Shown: positions 1 to 9,057, counted from the first letter of the stretch. The stretch is 64,000 bases of DNA from Amycolatopsis balhimycina FH 1894 (GCF_000384295.1 NZ_KB913037.1:2399975-2463974), one strand, 5' to 3'. Translations and numbers: made by a program. The notes: a model not told the origin generated them from the letters alone.

Positions 1-377
1 AGGCCGAGGACGAACCGGCCCAGCACCATCACCGCGGTCGTCGGGGCGAGGGTACAGGCCAGCGTGCCGAGCAGGAAGATCACGGCCAGCATGAGGATGT
101 TCTTGCGCCGGCCGCGCCGGTCGGACAGCCGCCCGCCGACGACCGCGCCGAGCGCGGCGCCGAGCAGCAGCGAACTGGTGACCAGGCCCTCGGTGAACGG
201 GGTGAGCCCGAGGTCGGTGGCCATGTAGGGCAGGGCGCCGTTGATCACGCCGGTGTCGTAGCCGAAGAGCAGGCCACCGAAGGTGGCGATGATCGTGACC
301 AGCCGGAGCCGGCGCCCGTGCGGGCCTTTCGTGTCGAGTGGAACCGTCACCGGCGTCGTTGCGTGGACGTGTGCCAT
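1..377 (-). CDS. MFS sugar-porter transporter, likely inositol permease (5' part only)
   Basis: This is the N-terminal 125 codons of a major facilitator transporter; the rest lies beyond the left edge. After a short hydrophilic leader (MAHVHATTPVT) comes the first membrane segment with the sugar-porter signature LLFGYDTGVINGALP. The loop motif GGRLSDRRGRRKN follows and a further hydrophobic segment reaches the edge. The ATG at 377 is preceded by AGGAGAAAACC. It is the last visible gene of a minus-strand inositol operon, so myo-inositol uptake (IolT-like) is the likely role. The family call is clear; the substrate is inferred from context. Confidence 0.85.
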   Translation of the reverse strand, partial: MAHVHATTPVTVPLDTKGPHGRRLRLVTIIATFGGLLFGYDTGVINGALPYMATDLGLTPFTEGLVTSSLLLGAALGAVVGGRLSDRRGRRKNILMLAVIFLLGTLACTLAPTTAVMVLGRFVLG

Positions 378-465
378 GGTTTTCTCCTGGTGCAGGAGGG
401 GTGCGCCGGTCCCCACCGGCGCGTATCTGTGTGTGTCCCTGTGGATCCCTGGTGCGTCGGGTGCT

Positions 466-1407
466 TCAGCGGGCGGCGGGCCGTTTGCGGCCGGAGAGGC
501 CGCACCCGGCCAGGTACTCGCGGGTGCGCACGGCGATCGGCAGCGGCACCTCGGCGGCACAGGGGTAGAGGTCCTGCTCGACGATGACGAACAGTTCCGC
601 GTCCAGTGTGGACAGTGCGTCGACGATCGACGCGGGATCGGGCACGCCGGCGGGTGGCTCGACGCAGACGCCGCGCTTCACCGCTTCCCCGAACGACAGG
701 TTCTCGGCGGCGACCTGGTCGAGGACCGCCGGGTCCATCTGCTTGATGTGGACGTACCCGACGCGCTTGCCGAAGCGGCGGATCAGGTCGAGGTTGTCGC
801 CTCCGCCGTAGGCGACGTGCCCGGTGTCGAGGCACAGGTTCGCGTAGCGGGAGTCGGTCTCGTTGAGGAACCGCTCGATCTCCGGCTGGGTCTGGATGTG
901 ACTGTCGGCGTGCGGGTGCAGGCACAGCCGGACGTCGTACTCCTCCAGCAGGATCCGGCCCAGCTCGTTCGCCCGGCCGCCCAGGGAGTTCCACTGCTCG
1001 GCGGACAGCTGCGGGCCTTCGGTGTATTCGCCGGTCTTCTCATCGCGGTACATCGGCGGGATGAACACCAGGTGGTGCGCGCCGGCCGCGGCGGTCAGCT
1101 CGGCGACGCGGCGGGTCTCGGCGAGCATCGTCTCCCACGCTTCCGGGCGGTGCAACGCGCCGAAGGTGGTGCCTCCGGAGACCTGCAGGCCGCGGACGGA
1201 CAGCGCATCGGCCAGTTCGCGGGGCTCGGTCGGCAGGTAGCCGTAGGGGCCGAGCTCCAGCCAGGTGTAACCGGCGGTGACGAGCTCGTCGAGGAAGCGG
1301 GTGTAGGGCACCTGGTGGTCGTCTTCGGGGAACCAGACGCCCCAGGAGTCGGGCGCGGAGCCGAGGCAGAGGTTGCCGGCGACGGTGCGTGCGGACGTCG
1401 TTGTCAC
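466..1407 (-). CDS. IolE/IolI-type sugar isomerase/dehydratase (TIM barrel)
   Basis: A 313-residue protein of the xylose-isomerase-like TIM-barrel superfamily. The N-terminus (CLGSAPDSWGVWFPED) resembles inosose dehydratase IolE, which converts 2-keto-myo-inositol to the trihydroxycyclohexanedione that IolD uses. Likely metal-binding motifs are visible: LCLHPHADSH near residue 165, LCLDTGHVAYGG near 195 and GYVHIKQMDP near 215. The GTG at 1407 starts 15 bases after the mmsA stop. IolI-type inosose isomerase is an alternative that sequence reading alone cannot exclude. Inositol context makes either role consistent. Confidence 0.8.
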   Translation of the reverse strand: MTTTSARTVAGNLCLGSAPDSWGVWFPEDDHQVPYTRFLDELVTAGYTWLELGPYGYLPTEPRELADALSVRGLQVSGGTTFGALHRPEAWETMLAETRRVAELTAAAGAHHLVFIPPMYRDEKTGEYTEGPQLSAEQWNSLGGRANELGRILLEEYDVRLCLHPHADSHIQTQPEIERFLNETDSRYANLCLDTGHVAYGGGDNLDLIRRFGKRVGYVHIKQMDPAVLDQVAAENLSFGEAVKRGVCVEPPAGVPDPASIVDALSTLDAELFVIVEQDLYPCAAEVPLPIAVRTREYLAGCGLSGRKRPAAR

Positions 1408-1422
1408 GGGGAGGGGTCCCTT

Positions 1423-2907
1423 CTAGGACGAGGTCGGGAAGTGGAAGGCGGCTTCGACGGACTGGGTGACGCGCGGCCACCGGGTCGTGACGACCTTGGG
1501 GCGGGTGTAGAAGCGGACGCCTTCGGGGCCGTGGATCGGGCTGTCGCCGATGAGGGAGTCCTTCCAGCCGCCGAAGGAGTAGTAGGACATCGGGACCGGG
1601 ATCGGCACGTTGACGCCGATCATCCCGACGCGCACCTCGCGCTGGAACCGGCGCGCGGCCTCACCGCTGGAGGTGAACAGCGCGGTCCCGTTGCCGTACG
1701 GGTTGGCGTTGATCAGGGCGATCGCGTCGTCGAGGGACTCGGCGCGCACGACCGCGAGCACCGGGCCGAAGACCTCGTCGCGGTAGACGTCCATCGACGG
1801 GCGGACGTGGTCGATTAGCGACGGCCCGGTGAAGAAGCCGTCCCCCTCGACGGGCAGGTCGCGGCCGTCGACGACCACGATGGCGCCCTGTGCGGCGGCG
1901 GTGGCGATGGCGTTCTCGACGCGGTCCTTGGCCGCGGCCGTGATGACCGGGCCCATCTCGCTGGCCGGGTCGTCACCGGGGCCGACCTTGATCTCGCGGG
2001 CCTTGCGGGCCAACGTCGCGACCAGCGCGTCCGCCGCCTCGCCGACCGCGACGGCGACCGAGATCGCCATGCACCGCTGCCCGGCCGAGCCGAACGCGGC
2101 GGCGATGAGGTGGCCGGCGGCGAATTCGAGGTCGGCGTCGGGTAGCACGACCGCGTGGTTCTTCGCACCGCCCAGTGCCTGGACGCGCTTGCCGGTGGCG
2201 GTGGCTCGCTCGTGGACGTACTTCGCGATCGGCGTCGAGCCGACGAAGGAGACCGCCGCGATGTCCGGGTGGCCAAGGATCGCGTCGACGGCGGCCTTGT
2301 CGCCGTGCACGACGTTGAAGACGCCGTCGGGCAGGCCGGCTTCGGCGTAGAGCTCGGCGACAAGGTTCGACGCCGACGGGACGCGCTCGCTCGGCTTGAG
2401 CACGAAGGTGTTGCCGGTGGCGATGGCCATCGGGTGCATCCAGAACGGCACCATCACCGGGAAGTTGAACGGCGTGATCCCGGCGCACACGCCCAGGGGC
2501 TGGCGGAAGCTGAGCACGTCGACGTCGCGGGAGACCTGGTCGGAGAAGCCGCCCTTGAGCGCGTCGGCAATGCCGCACGCGTATTCGACGACTTCGCGGC
2601 CGCGGACGATCTCGCCACGGGCGTCGTCGATCACCTTGCCGTGCTCGGCCGAGATGATCTTCGCCAGGTCGGTCTCGTGCTTCACCAGCAGCTCACGGAA
2701 GGTGAACAGGATCCGGGTGCGCTGGGAAAGTGACGAAGTAGCCCACGACTCGAACGCCTTGCCCGCCGCGGCGACAGCGCTGTCCACTTCGGACCGTCCG
2801 GCCAGCAGGACCTCGGCCTGCTGGAGTCCGGTCGCCGGGTCGTACACCGGCGCCGCCCGGCCGGAACCGGCGGCGGTTCCGTTGATCCGGTGTTCGATGG
2901 TCTTCAC
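1423..2907 (-). CDS. mmsA: Methylmalonate-semialdehyde dehydrogenase (CoA-acylating)
   Basis: A 494-residue aldehyde dehydrogenase of the MmsA/IolA type. In the inositol pathway it converts malonic semialdehyde with CoA and NAD to acetyl-CoA and CO2. The oxyanion-hole Asn lies in ITPFNFP (N148) and the catalytic Cys in FGSAGQRCM (C279). The length matches the family and the protein looks intact. The GTG start at 2907 has AGGAGAATCAGC upstream and follows the iolD stop by 10 bases, so the genes are probably co-transcribed. The same enzyme could also serve valine breakdown, but its place between iolD and the IolE-like gene points to inositol use. Confidence 0.92.
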   Translation of the reverse strand: MKTIEHRINGTAAGSGRAAPVYDPATGLQQAEVLLAGRSEVDSAVAAAGKAFESWATSSLSQRTRILFTFRELLVKHETDLAKIISAEHGKVIDDARGEIVRGREVVEYACGIADALKGGFSDQVSRDVDVLSFRQPLGVCAGITPFNFPVMVPFWMHPMAIATGNTFVLKPSERVPSASNLVAELYAEAGLPDGVFNVVHGDKAAVDAILGHPDIAAVSFVGSTPIAKYVHERATATGKRVQALGGAKNHAVVLPDADLEFAAGHLIAAAFGSAGQRCMAISVAVAVGEAADALVATLARKAREIKVGPGDDPASEMGPVITAAAKDRVENAIATAAAQGAIVVVDGRDLPVEGDGFFTGPSLIDHVRPSMDVYRDEVFGPVLAVVRAESLDDAIALINANPYGNGTALFTSSGEAARRFQREVRVGMIGVNVPIPVPMSYYSFGGWKDSLIGDSPIHGPEGVRFYTRPKVVTTRWPRVTQSVEAAFHFPTSS

Positions 2908-2917
2908 GCTGATTCTC

Positions 2918-4777
2918 CTAGAGGTAGTGCCGCTGGCCGCGCTTGGCGGCGGCGTAGTCTTCGCGGGCCTTGCGGGTGGTGTCCAGTTCGGACACCTCGC
3001 TCACCGGGACGTCCCACCAGCCGGATCCCGGCGGATTCGGGCCGTAGAGGTCGGTTTCCACGTGCACGACGGTGGTCTCGCGGCCCGCCTTGGCCCGGGT
3101 CATTGCGGTCCGGAATTCATCCACTGTGGACGCGCTCAGCACGTTCGCGCCGAGGCTGGCGGCGTTGGCCGCCAGGTCGACGGGGAGCACACCGCCGTCG
3201 AGCCGGCCGGTGTCGCCGCGGTAGCGGTACTGCGTGCCGAACCGTTGTGACCCCAGGGACTCCGATAGCGCGCCGATCGAGGCGAACCCGTGGTTCTGGA
3301 CGACCACGACGATCACCTTGAGCCCCTCGGACACCATGGTGACCAGCTCCTGGGCCATCATGAGGTAGGAGCCGTCTCCGACGAGGACGACGACCTCGCG
3401 GTCCGGTGCCGCCAGCTTGACCCCGAGCCCGGCCGCGACCTCGTAGCCCATACAGGAGTAGGCGTATTCGACGTTATACGCTTTGGGGTCGCGGGCGCGC
3501 CAGAGCATCTGGAGGTCGCCGGGGAGTGAACCGGCCGCATTGATCACGACGTCGAGGTCGTCCAGGACGTCGTGGAGCGCGCCGAGGATCTCCGTCTGCG
3601 CGGGCAGGGGCTGGTGGCCGAGAGAGAAACAAGCGTCGGTGGTGCGGCGCCAGTCGTCCGCCAGCAGTCGGACCCGGGTGCGGTAGCCGTTGTCGACCTG
3701 CCAGCCGTCGAGGGCGGCGTGCAGGCCTTCGATGCCGAGGCGGGCGTCGGCCTGCACGGGGATCGCCGAATGCTTGACCGCGTCGAGGCGCGTGACGTTG
3801 AGGTTGACGAACACCGGGTCGCCGAACGCGGTGTGGCTCGCGGTGGTGAAGTCGCTATAGCGGGTGCCGATGCCGAGCACGACGTCGGCTTCGGCGGCAA
3901 GGGCGTTCGCGGACGCGGTGCCGGTCGAGCCGATCCCGCCGACCGCGCACGGGTGATCCCACGGCACCGCGCCCTTGCCCGCATGGGTGTCGGCAACCGG
4001 GATGCCGGTGGCCGCGGCGAACGCGCGCAGCTGCTCGGTGGCCTGCGAGTAGACGACCCCTCCCCCGGCGACGATCAGCGGTTTCCGGGCGTTCCGCAGT
4101 GCCTCGGCGGCGCGGGCGAGCACGTCCGGCTCGGGAAGCGGACGCCCGATGTGCCAGACGCGGCGGCGGAAGAACTCCTCCGGCCAGTCGAAAGCCTCGG
4201 CCTGGACGTCCTGAGGCAGGCAGAGCGTTACGGCGCCGGTCTCGGCCGGGTCGGTGAGCACCCGCATCGCCGCGAGCGCGGCGGGGATGAGCTGCTCGGG
4301 CCGGGTGATCCGGTCGAAGTACTTCGACACCGGGCGGAACGCGTCGTTGACGGTGACGTCTCCGGCGCGCGGGTCCTCCAGCTGCTGGAGCACCGGATCT
4401 GGGCCGCGGCGGGCGAACATGTCGCTGGGCAGCAGCAGCACCGGCAGGCGGTTGGTGGTGGCCAGCGCGGCGCCGGTGATCATGTTGGTGGAGCCGGGGC
4501 CGGTGGACGCGGTGCAGGCGAAGGTCGCCAGCCGGTCGCGCGTCTTGGTGTACGCGGCGGCAGCGTGGACCATGCCCTGCTCGTTGCGCGCCAGGTAGTA
4601 TGGCAGGTCGGCTTCGCCGGTTTCGGCGGCTTGCAGCAGTGCCTGGCCGATCCCGGCGACGTTGCCGTGGCCGAAGATGCCGAAGCAGCCGGGGATCAGG
4701 CGGTGTTCGACGCCGTCGCGCTCGCTGTACTGGACGGCCAGGAACCGGACGAGTGCCTGGGCAGTGGTCAGCCTCAT
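2918..4777 (-). CDS. iolD: 3D-(3,5/4)-trihydroxycyclohexane-1,2-dione hydrolase
   Basis: A 619-residue thiamine-diphosphate enzyme that opens the cyclohexanedione ring to 5-deoxy-D-glucuronate. The cofactor-activating Glu sits in LARNEQGMVHAA (E66), and the C-terminal ThDP/Mg motif begins GDGSYLMMAQE. The reading frame stays open 20 codons further upstream, but the ATG at 4777 is preferred. It overlaps the iolB stop as ATGA and begins with MRLTTAQALVRFL, which matches the family N-terminus. The protein is full length and lies between iolB and mmsA. Confidence 0.93.
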   Translation of the reverse strand: MRLTTAQALVRFLAVQYSERDGVEHRLIPGCFGIFGHGNVAGIGQALLQAAETGEADLPYYLARNEQGMVHAAAAYTKTRDRLATFACTASTGPGSTNMITGAALATTNRLPVLLLPSDMFARRGPDPVLQQLEDPRAGDVTVNDAFRPVSKYFDRITRPEQLIPAALAAMRVLTDPAETGAVTLCLPQDVQAEAFDWPEEFFRRRVWHIGRPLPEPDVLARAAEALRNARKPLIVAGGGVVYSQATEQLRAFAAATGIPVADTHAGKGAVPWDHPCAVGGIGSTGTASANALAAEADVVLGIGTRYSDFTTASHTAFGDPVFVNLNVTRLDAVKHSAIPVQADARLGIEGLHAALDGWQVDNGYRTRVRLLADDWRRTTDACFSLGHQPLPAQTEILGALHDVLDDLDVVINAAGSLPGDLQMLWRARDPKAYNVEYAYSCMGYEVAAGLGVKLAAPDREVVVLVGDGSYLMMAQELVTMVSEGLKVIVVVVQNHGFASIGALSESLGSQRFGTQYRYRGDTGRLDGGVLPVDLAANAASLGANVLSASTVDEFRTAMTRAKAGRETTVVHVETDLYGPNPPGSGWWDVPVSEVSELDTTRKAREDYAAAKRGQRHYL

Positions 4778-5595
4778 CGGGCGCTCCCCCAGCTCTCGCG
4801 GACCCAAGCGTGCGCCGGGTCGTCGGTGATCAGCCACGCCCGGTCCGGTCCGGGGCCGGCCATGACGTTGAGGTAGTAGAGGTCGTAACCCGGCGCGGCC
4901 ATCGACGGGCCGTGCCAGCCGTGCGGCACGAGCACCACGTCGCCGGAGCGGACCTCGGCGAGCACGTCGATGGGCCGGTCGTCGGTGCCGTACACGCGCT
5001 GGTAGCCCATGCCGCCGCCGTCGACCTCGAAGTAGTAGATCTCCTCTAGCTCGCGTTCGTGGTCGCCGTGTTCGTCGTGCTTGTGCGGTGGGTAGGACGA
5101 CCAGTGGCCACCGGGGGTGAGCACTTCGCAGACCAGGAGCCGGTCGGCGTCGAACGTGGCCGGCAGGCAGTAGTTGTGCACCTCACGGGCGCAGGTTCCG
5201 ACGCCCCGGGCTTCGCGGGGGACGTTCGTTGCCGGGCCGTACCGCGCGGGAAGCCGCTTCTCGCACCGCGCGGATGGCAGCGCGAAGCGGCCGCCTTCGT
5301 CGCTGGTGATCGTCGCGCGGGCGTCCCGCGGGAGGTAGGCGAAGTCGGTGACGCCGTCGAAGACGCCGGTGCGGCCGGTCAGCTCGAACGTCTCGCCGTC
5401 GCAGCTCACCCGGGCGCTGCCGGACAGCGGGAGCACGAGGTGTTCGGCGTCGCCGGTCGCGATCGTCGCCGACCCGCCGGAAGGCAGATCGAGGATCCGC
5501 AAGCCGGAGAAGCCCCAGCCGGCGGACTCCGGCGTGACGACGGTCGGGAAAGGACCGTCGCTCGTGGACAGCGCGGGCAGGTGGTGCTTGTTCAC
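4774..5595 (-). CDS. iolB: 5-deoxy-glucuronate isomerase
   Basis: A 273-residue bicupin of the IolB/KduI family that isomerises 5-deoxy-D-glucuronate to 2-deoxy-5-keto-D-gluconate. The metal site is visible as SSYPPHKHDEHGD followed by LEEIYYFEV (H171, H173 and a Glu near 185). A short N-terminal cupin half precedes it. The GTG at 5595 overlaps the upstream aldolase stop by four bases (GTGA), and its own stop overlaps the iolD ATG, so translation is coupled through three genes. Confidence 0.93.
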   Translation of the reverse strand: MNKHHLPALSTSDGPFPTVVTPESAGWGFSGLRILDLPSGGSATIATGDAEHLVLPLSGSARVSCDGETFELTGRTGVFDGVTDFAYLPRDARATITSDEGGRFALPSARCEKRLPARYGPATNVPREARGVGTCAREVHNYCLPATFDADRLLVCEVLTPGGHWSSYPPHKHDEHGDHERELEEIYYFEVDGGGMGYQRVYGTDDRPIDVLAEVRSGDVVLVPHGWHGPSMAAPGYDLYYLNVMAGPGPDRAWLITDDPAHAWVRESWGSAR

Positions 5596-6461
5596 AGCAG
5601 GCTCACCGCCCGGTCGACCGCGCCGGCGACGTCGCCGGAGGCCGGGTAGAGCAGCGAACGGCCGACGACCAGCCCCTGCACGGTCGGCTGGGCCAGCGCT
5701 TCCCGCCAGGCGGTGAAGGCGGCTTCGGCGTCGGCGACCTCGCCACCGAGCAGCAGCACCGGCAGCGTCGAGGAGGCCAGCACTCGCGGCATGTCATCCA
5801 CCACCGGCAGTTTGAGCCAGGTATAGGCGGTGCGCCTGCCGAGACCGGAAGCGATGGTGATCGACTTGATCACCGCATCCGGGGTGAGGTCGTTGCGGAC
5901 CCGGCCGTTGTCCCAGCGGGACAGGAACGGCTCGACCATCGCGATCAGGGCGCGGTCGTTCAGCCCGTCGATCGCGTGGGCCGAGTTCTCCAGCGCCGCC
6001 GCGGTCGCCGGGTCCTCCAGCGCGATGCGGGTGAGCATCTTGCCGCCGTCGAAACCGAGCGAGGCGATCGTCTCGGCGTCGTAACCGGTGAAACGGTCGT
6101 CGATCTCGAACGCCGAGCCGGCCAGGCCGCCCCGGTTCATCGAGCCGAACACGCTCTTGCCGTCGAGGACGCCGCGCAGCAGCAGGTCCTCGAGGATGTC
6201 GGCGGTGCCGAGCACCCCGGTGACGCCGGGCCGTTCGAGCGCGAGGCACAGACGGTCGAGCAGCTCACCGCGGTCGGCCATCGCGGCCGGGTCGCCGCCG
6301 ACGGCGTTCACGCCGCGGGCCGGGTGGTCGGCGGCGATGATCATGGCCCGGCCGTGGTCGCCGAGCACGGACTTCGCCCTGACCCGCTTGGCCGCGGCCT
6401 CGGTGATCGCGCCCGGGTCCTGGACGCGAGCGGTGACGATCCGGCGGACACGCTCAGACAC
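5592..6461 (-). CDS. Cgl0159-like (beta/alpha)8 aldolase of the inositol cluster
   Basis: A protein of about 289 residues, read from the GTG at 6461, which lies eight bases inside the end of iolC. The frame is open further upstream but that extension is compositionally an antisense reading of iolC. An early motif IIAADHPARGV and later MVEPFLSRWDNGR suggest a class-I-aldolase-like TIM barrel. Actinobacterial inositol clusters such as that of Corynebacterium glutamicum carry this family where Bacillus has iolJ. I infer that it cleaves 2-deoxy-5-keto-gluconate-6-phosphate to dihydroxyacetone phosphate and malonic semialdehyde. The family match is from memory and the reaction is inferred. Confidence 0.8.
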   Translation of the reverse strand: MSERVRRIVTARVQDPGAITEAAAKRVRAKSVLGDHGRAMIIAADHPARGVNAVGGDPAAMADRGELLDRLCLALERPGVTGVLGTADILEDLLLRGVLDGKSVFGSMNRGGLAGSAFEIDDRFTGYDAETIASLGFDGGKMLTRIALEDPATAAALENSAHAIDGLNDRALIAMVEPFLSRWDNGRVRNDLTPDAVIKSITIASGLGRRTAYTWLKLPVVDDMPRVLASSTLPVLLLGGEVADAEAAFTAWREALAQPTVQGLVVGRSLLYPASGDVAGAVDRAVSLL

Positions 6462-7407
6462 GGGTGGCCTCCGCGAGCTTGGCGAGCACCTGGGCTTCGG
6501 TGGGCATGGCATCGGCGCAGGACAGCTCACCGGCGACGTGCGCGCCGGCGGCGTTGGCGAACTCGATCGCGCGGCGGGTGTCCCAACCGGAGAGCAGGCC
6601 GTGGCAGAGCGCGCCACCGAAGGCGTCCCCGGCGCCGAGACCGTTGACCACCTCGACCGGCACGGGCGGGACCTCGACGGCGCCGTCGTCGTCGACGGCC
6701 AGGACGCCGCGCGGGCCCTGCTTCACCACCGCGAGCGAGACTCCCTTGCCGCGCAAGGCTTTCGCGGCCTCGCGGGGGTCGCGCAGACCGACCGCGGTCT
6801 CACACTCGTCGAGGTTCCCGGCCGTGACGGTGACCTGGCCGAGCGCTTCGCCGACCCAGTACCGGGCCTCATCGCGCGAGATCCAGAACATCGGCCGGTA
6901 GTCGAGGTCGAGCACGGTGACGCCGCGGCGGCCGCGGGCCTCCAGCGCGGCGAGGGTCGCGGTGCGGCTGGGTTCCTGGCTCAGCCCGGTGACGGTCACC
7001 CAGAAGACGTCCGCGGCCCGGATGGCGTCGAAGTCCAACTCGCCCGGCGTCAGGTCGAGGTCCGGCGCCTTGGGGGCGCGGTAGAAATAGAGCGGGAAGT
7101 CGTCCGGCGGGAAGATCTCGCAGAACGTCACCGGGGTGGGCAGGTCCGCCGACTCACCGAGGAAGCGGTCCGAAACGCCGTAGCCGGTCAGGGCCTTGCG
7201 GACGAACCGGCCGAAGGGGTCGGCGCCGACCTTGGTGATCACGGCCGACCGGCGGCCGTGGCGCGCCGCGGCGACCGCCACGTTGGTCGCGCTGCCGCCC
7301 AGGAACTTGCCGAACAACGTGACGTCCTCCAGCCCGACACCGATCTGCCGCGGGTAGACGTCCACCCCCACCCGGCCCATGGTCAGCACCTCGAACTGCC
7401 GTTCCAC
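6454..7407 (-). CDS. iolC: 5-dehydro-2-deoxygluconokinase
   Basis: A 317-residue PfkB/ribokinase-family kinase. It phosphorylates 2-deoxy-5-keto-D-gluconate in the inositol pathway. The family signatures are FGKFLGGSATNVA near residue 35 and the C-terminal NGLGAGDAFGGAL, with the catalytic Asp at D261. The GTG at 7407 has GGAGG seven bases upstream; an internal ATG at 7380 (MGRVGVDVYP) is an alternative start. It is the first gene of the minus-strand inositol operon and faces the divergent LacI-type gene. Confidence 0.93.
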   Translation of the reverse strand: MERQFEVLTMGRVGVDVYPRQIGVGLEDVTLFGKFLGGSATNVAVAAARHGRRSAVITKVGADPFGRFVRKALTGYGVSDRFLGESADLPTPVTFCEIFPPDDFPLYFYRAPKAPDLDLTPGELDFDAIRAADVFWVTVTGLSQEPSRTATLAALEARGRRGVTVLDLDYRPMFWISRDEARYWVGEALGQVTVTAGNLDECETAVGLRDPREAAKALRGKGVSLAVVKQGPRGVLAVDDDGAVEVPPVPVEVVNGLGAGDAFGGALCHGLLSGWDTRRAIEFANAAGAHVAGELSCADAMPTEAQVLAKLAEATRV

Positions 7408-7446
7408 CTGCGCACCTCCGCCGCACCGCGGTCACTGTCGCGCTCT

Positions 7447-7462
7447 ACTAGCGCGCTCTAGT
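7447..7462. promoter_or_regulatory. Candidate LacI-type operator between iolC and lacI-like gene
   Basis: The inverted repeat ACTAG-N6-CTAGT sits in the 148-base divergent intergenic region. The overlapping direct repeat CGCTCTA occurs at 7441 and 7453, and the spacer is itself palindromic (AGCGCGCT). Position and symmetry suit the binding site of the adjacent LacI-family regulator. No footprint is available, so this is an inference from symmetry. Confidence 0.5.
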
Positions 7463-7555
7463 GGCAGGAACTATGCTGTCCTCGGCCGCCGGATGTCAAG
7501 GGCCTGGAAGAATCGGCCCGGCAGATCCGGCCAACGGAGCAGAGGCGGAGCGGAC

Positions 7556-8572
7556 GTGCACGACGGCGAACCCACGAGCAGGTCGGCGAAGCCGACGATG
7601 GCCGACGTCGCCGCGAAAGTCGGTGTCTCCCGAGCGCTCGTCTCGCTGGTGTTCCGCGGCCAGCCCGGCGCCAGCCAGGAAACCCGGGACCGCGTGTTCG
7701 CCGCCGCCGAAGAGCTCGGATACCGCCCCGACAACGCCGCCCGGCTGCTTGCCCGCGGGCGCAGCCGGACACTGGGCGTGATGGTCACCGTGCACCAGTC
7801 GTTTCAGGCCGACCTGGTCGAAGGCATCTACCCCGAGGCCGAGCGGCTCGGCTACGACGTGCTGCTGTCGGCGACCGCGCCGAGCCGCGACGAGGCCAAA
7901 GCCGTCGAAGCACTGCTGAGCCACCGGTGCGAAGCCCTGATCCTGCTCGGCCCGAACGCCGACCGCGCGGCCCTCGACGCACTGGGCCGGCGCGCCGTCA
8001 CCGCCGTGGTGGGGCGCCGGCTACCGGGCGCGCTGGTGGACAGCGTGCACACCGCCGACACCAAGGGGATCCGGCAGGCTGTCGACCACCTGGTGGAGCT
8101 CGGGCACCGCCACATCGTGCACGTCGACGGCGGCAAGGAACCGGGTTCCGCCGACCGCCGCCGGGCCTACCGCGCGGCCGTGCGGCGGCACGGGCTGCCC
8201 GACCGCGTTCTGCCCGGCGCGCATGACGAAGAAGCGGGCATGGCCGCGGCCCGGCTACTGCTCACCGAAGACACCCTGCCGACCGCAGTCCTCGCCGGTA
8301 ACGACCGCTGTGCGATCGGGCTCATGCACACCCTCGGCCGAGCGGGGCTGGAGTTCCCCCGCGACATCTCGATCGTCGGGTTCGACGACAACCACCTGTC
8401 GCACCTGTCGCACATCGACCTCACCACCGTCCACCAGGACGCCGCCGGCCTCGCCCAAGCCGCGGTCCACGCCGTCACCGACCGGCTCGAAAACGAATCC
8501 CGAGCCCCCGCGGAGATCGTCCTGGACCCGAAACTCGTCGTCCGCGGAACAACCGGCCCACCGGCCCGCTGA
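7556..8572 (+). CDS. LacI-family transcriptional regulator of the inositol operon
   Basis: A protein of about 338 residues. An N-terminal LacI helix-turn-helix (PTMADVAAKVGVSRALVS) and hinge helix (YRPDNAARLLARGRS) precede a periplasmic-binding-protein-like ligand domain (AVLAGNDRCAIGLMHTL, DISIVGFDDNHL). The GTG at 7556 is chosen because GGAG lies six bases upstream. The open frame continues upstream but without the domain; ATG at 7598 is an alternative. It is divergent from iolC, so it probably represses the inositol operon until an inositol-derived ligand binds. The ligand is not known. Confidence 0.88.
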   Translation: MHDGEPTSRSAKPTMADVAAKVGVSRALVSLVFRGQPGASQETRDRVFAAAEELGYRPDNAARLLARGRSRTLGVMVTVHQSFQADLVEGIYPEAERLGYDVLLSATAPSRDEAKAVEALLSHRCEALILLGPNADRAALDALGRRAVTAVVGRRLPGALVDSVHTADTKGIRQAVDHLVELGHRHIVHVDGGKEPGSADRRRAYRAAVRRHGLPDRVLPGAHDEEAGMAAARLLLTEDTLPTAVLAGNDRCAIGLMHTLGRAGLEFPRDISIVGFDDNHLSHLSHIDLTTVHQDAAGLAQAAVHAVTDRLENESRAPAEIVLDPKLVVRGTTGPPAR

Positions 8573-8728
8573 GCGCGGTGGTCATCGCTTCGCCGAGGTC
8601 GAACTCCGTACGGCGAGTGACAGCAATGTCGAAAGTGCGGTCGCAGAGGGTCCCGCCGGCCGTTCGTTCGCACGCCTCACGCGAGGTGACCTTCCATGTC
8701 ACGCCAACCGGCCTGCGGGTGACCACCC

Positions 8729-9057
8729 GATGTCGACCACGAGCTCGCCACCGTCGTCGTATCGACCGAGGTCGGCCGCGACCTCGACACCGTTCGGCAT
8801 CCGCAGCCTCACTGTCGCCCCCTCCGGGGACTGTGGATCAACGGTGAGCCGATCAAACTCCGCGGCGCCGCCGACGTCCCGCCGGTGCCGCTGCTGACGA
8901 AGGCCACTTCCTCTGGAACATCCTGTTCGACCCCCTTGAGATCTTCGACCTCAAAGACACCATCGGCCTCACGGAGGCGCAGATCAGCCACCGCCTCGTG
9001 GCGGCGTACTGCGGCAGCCTCCGTGGTTGGACACTCGAAGGTGAGAACGACAGCTGA
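8729..9057 (+). pseudogene. Decayed GH2 glycosidase remnant
   Basis: The 676 bases between the LacI gene and the dehydratase hold no intact gene but do hold protein-like fragments on the plus strand in three frames. Frame one (8729-8805) encodes DVDHELATVVVSTEVG. Frame two (8793-8828) encodes FGIRSLTVAPSG. Frame three (8831-8869) encodes LWINGEPIKLRGA. Read together they resemble the beta-sandwich and the start of the barrel of GH2 enzymes. A further open stretch (8899-9057, beginning EGHFLWNILFDPLEIFDL) ends in TGA and is unassigned. At least two frameshifts and a deletion are needed. Confidence 0.55.

Noticed and set aside
283..1818. A 511-codon plus-strand open frame.
   Set aside because: It crosses the IolE-like and mmsA genes in antisense and resembles no protein.
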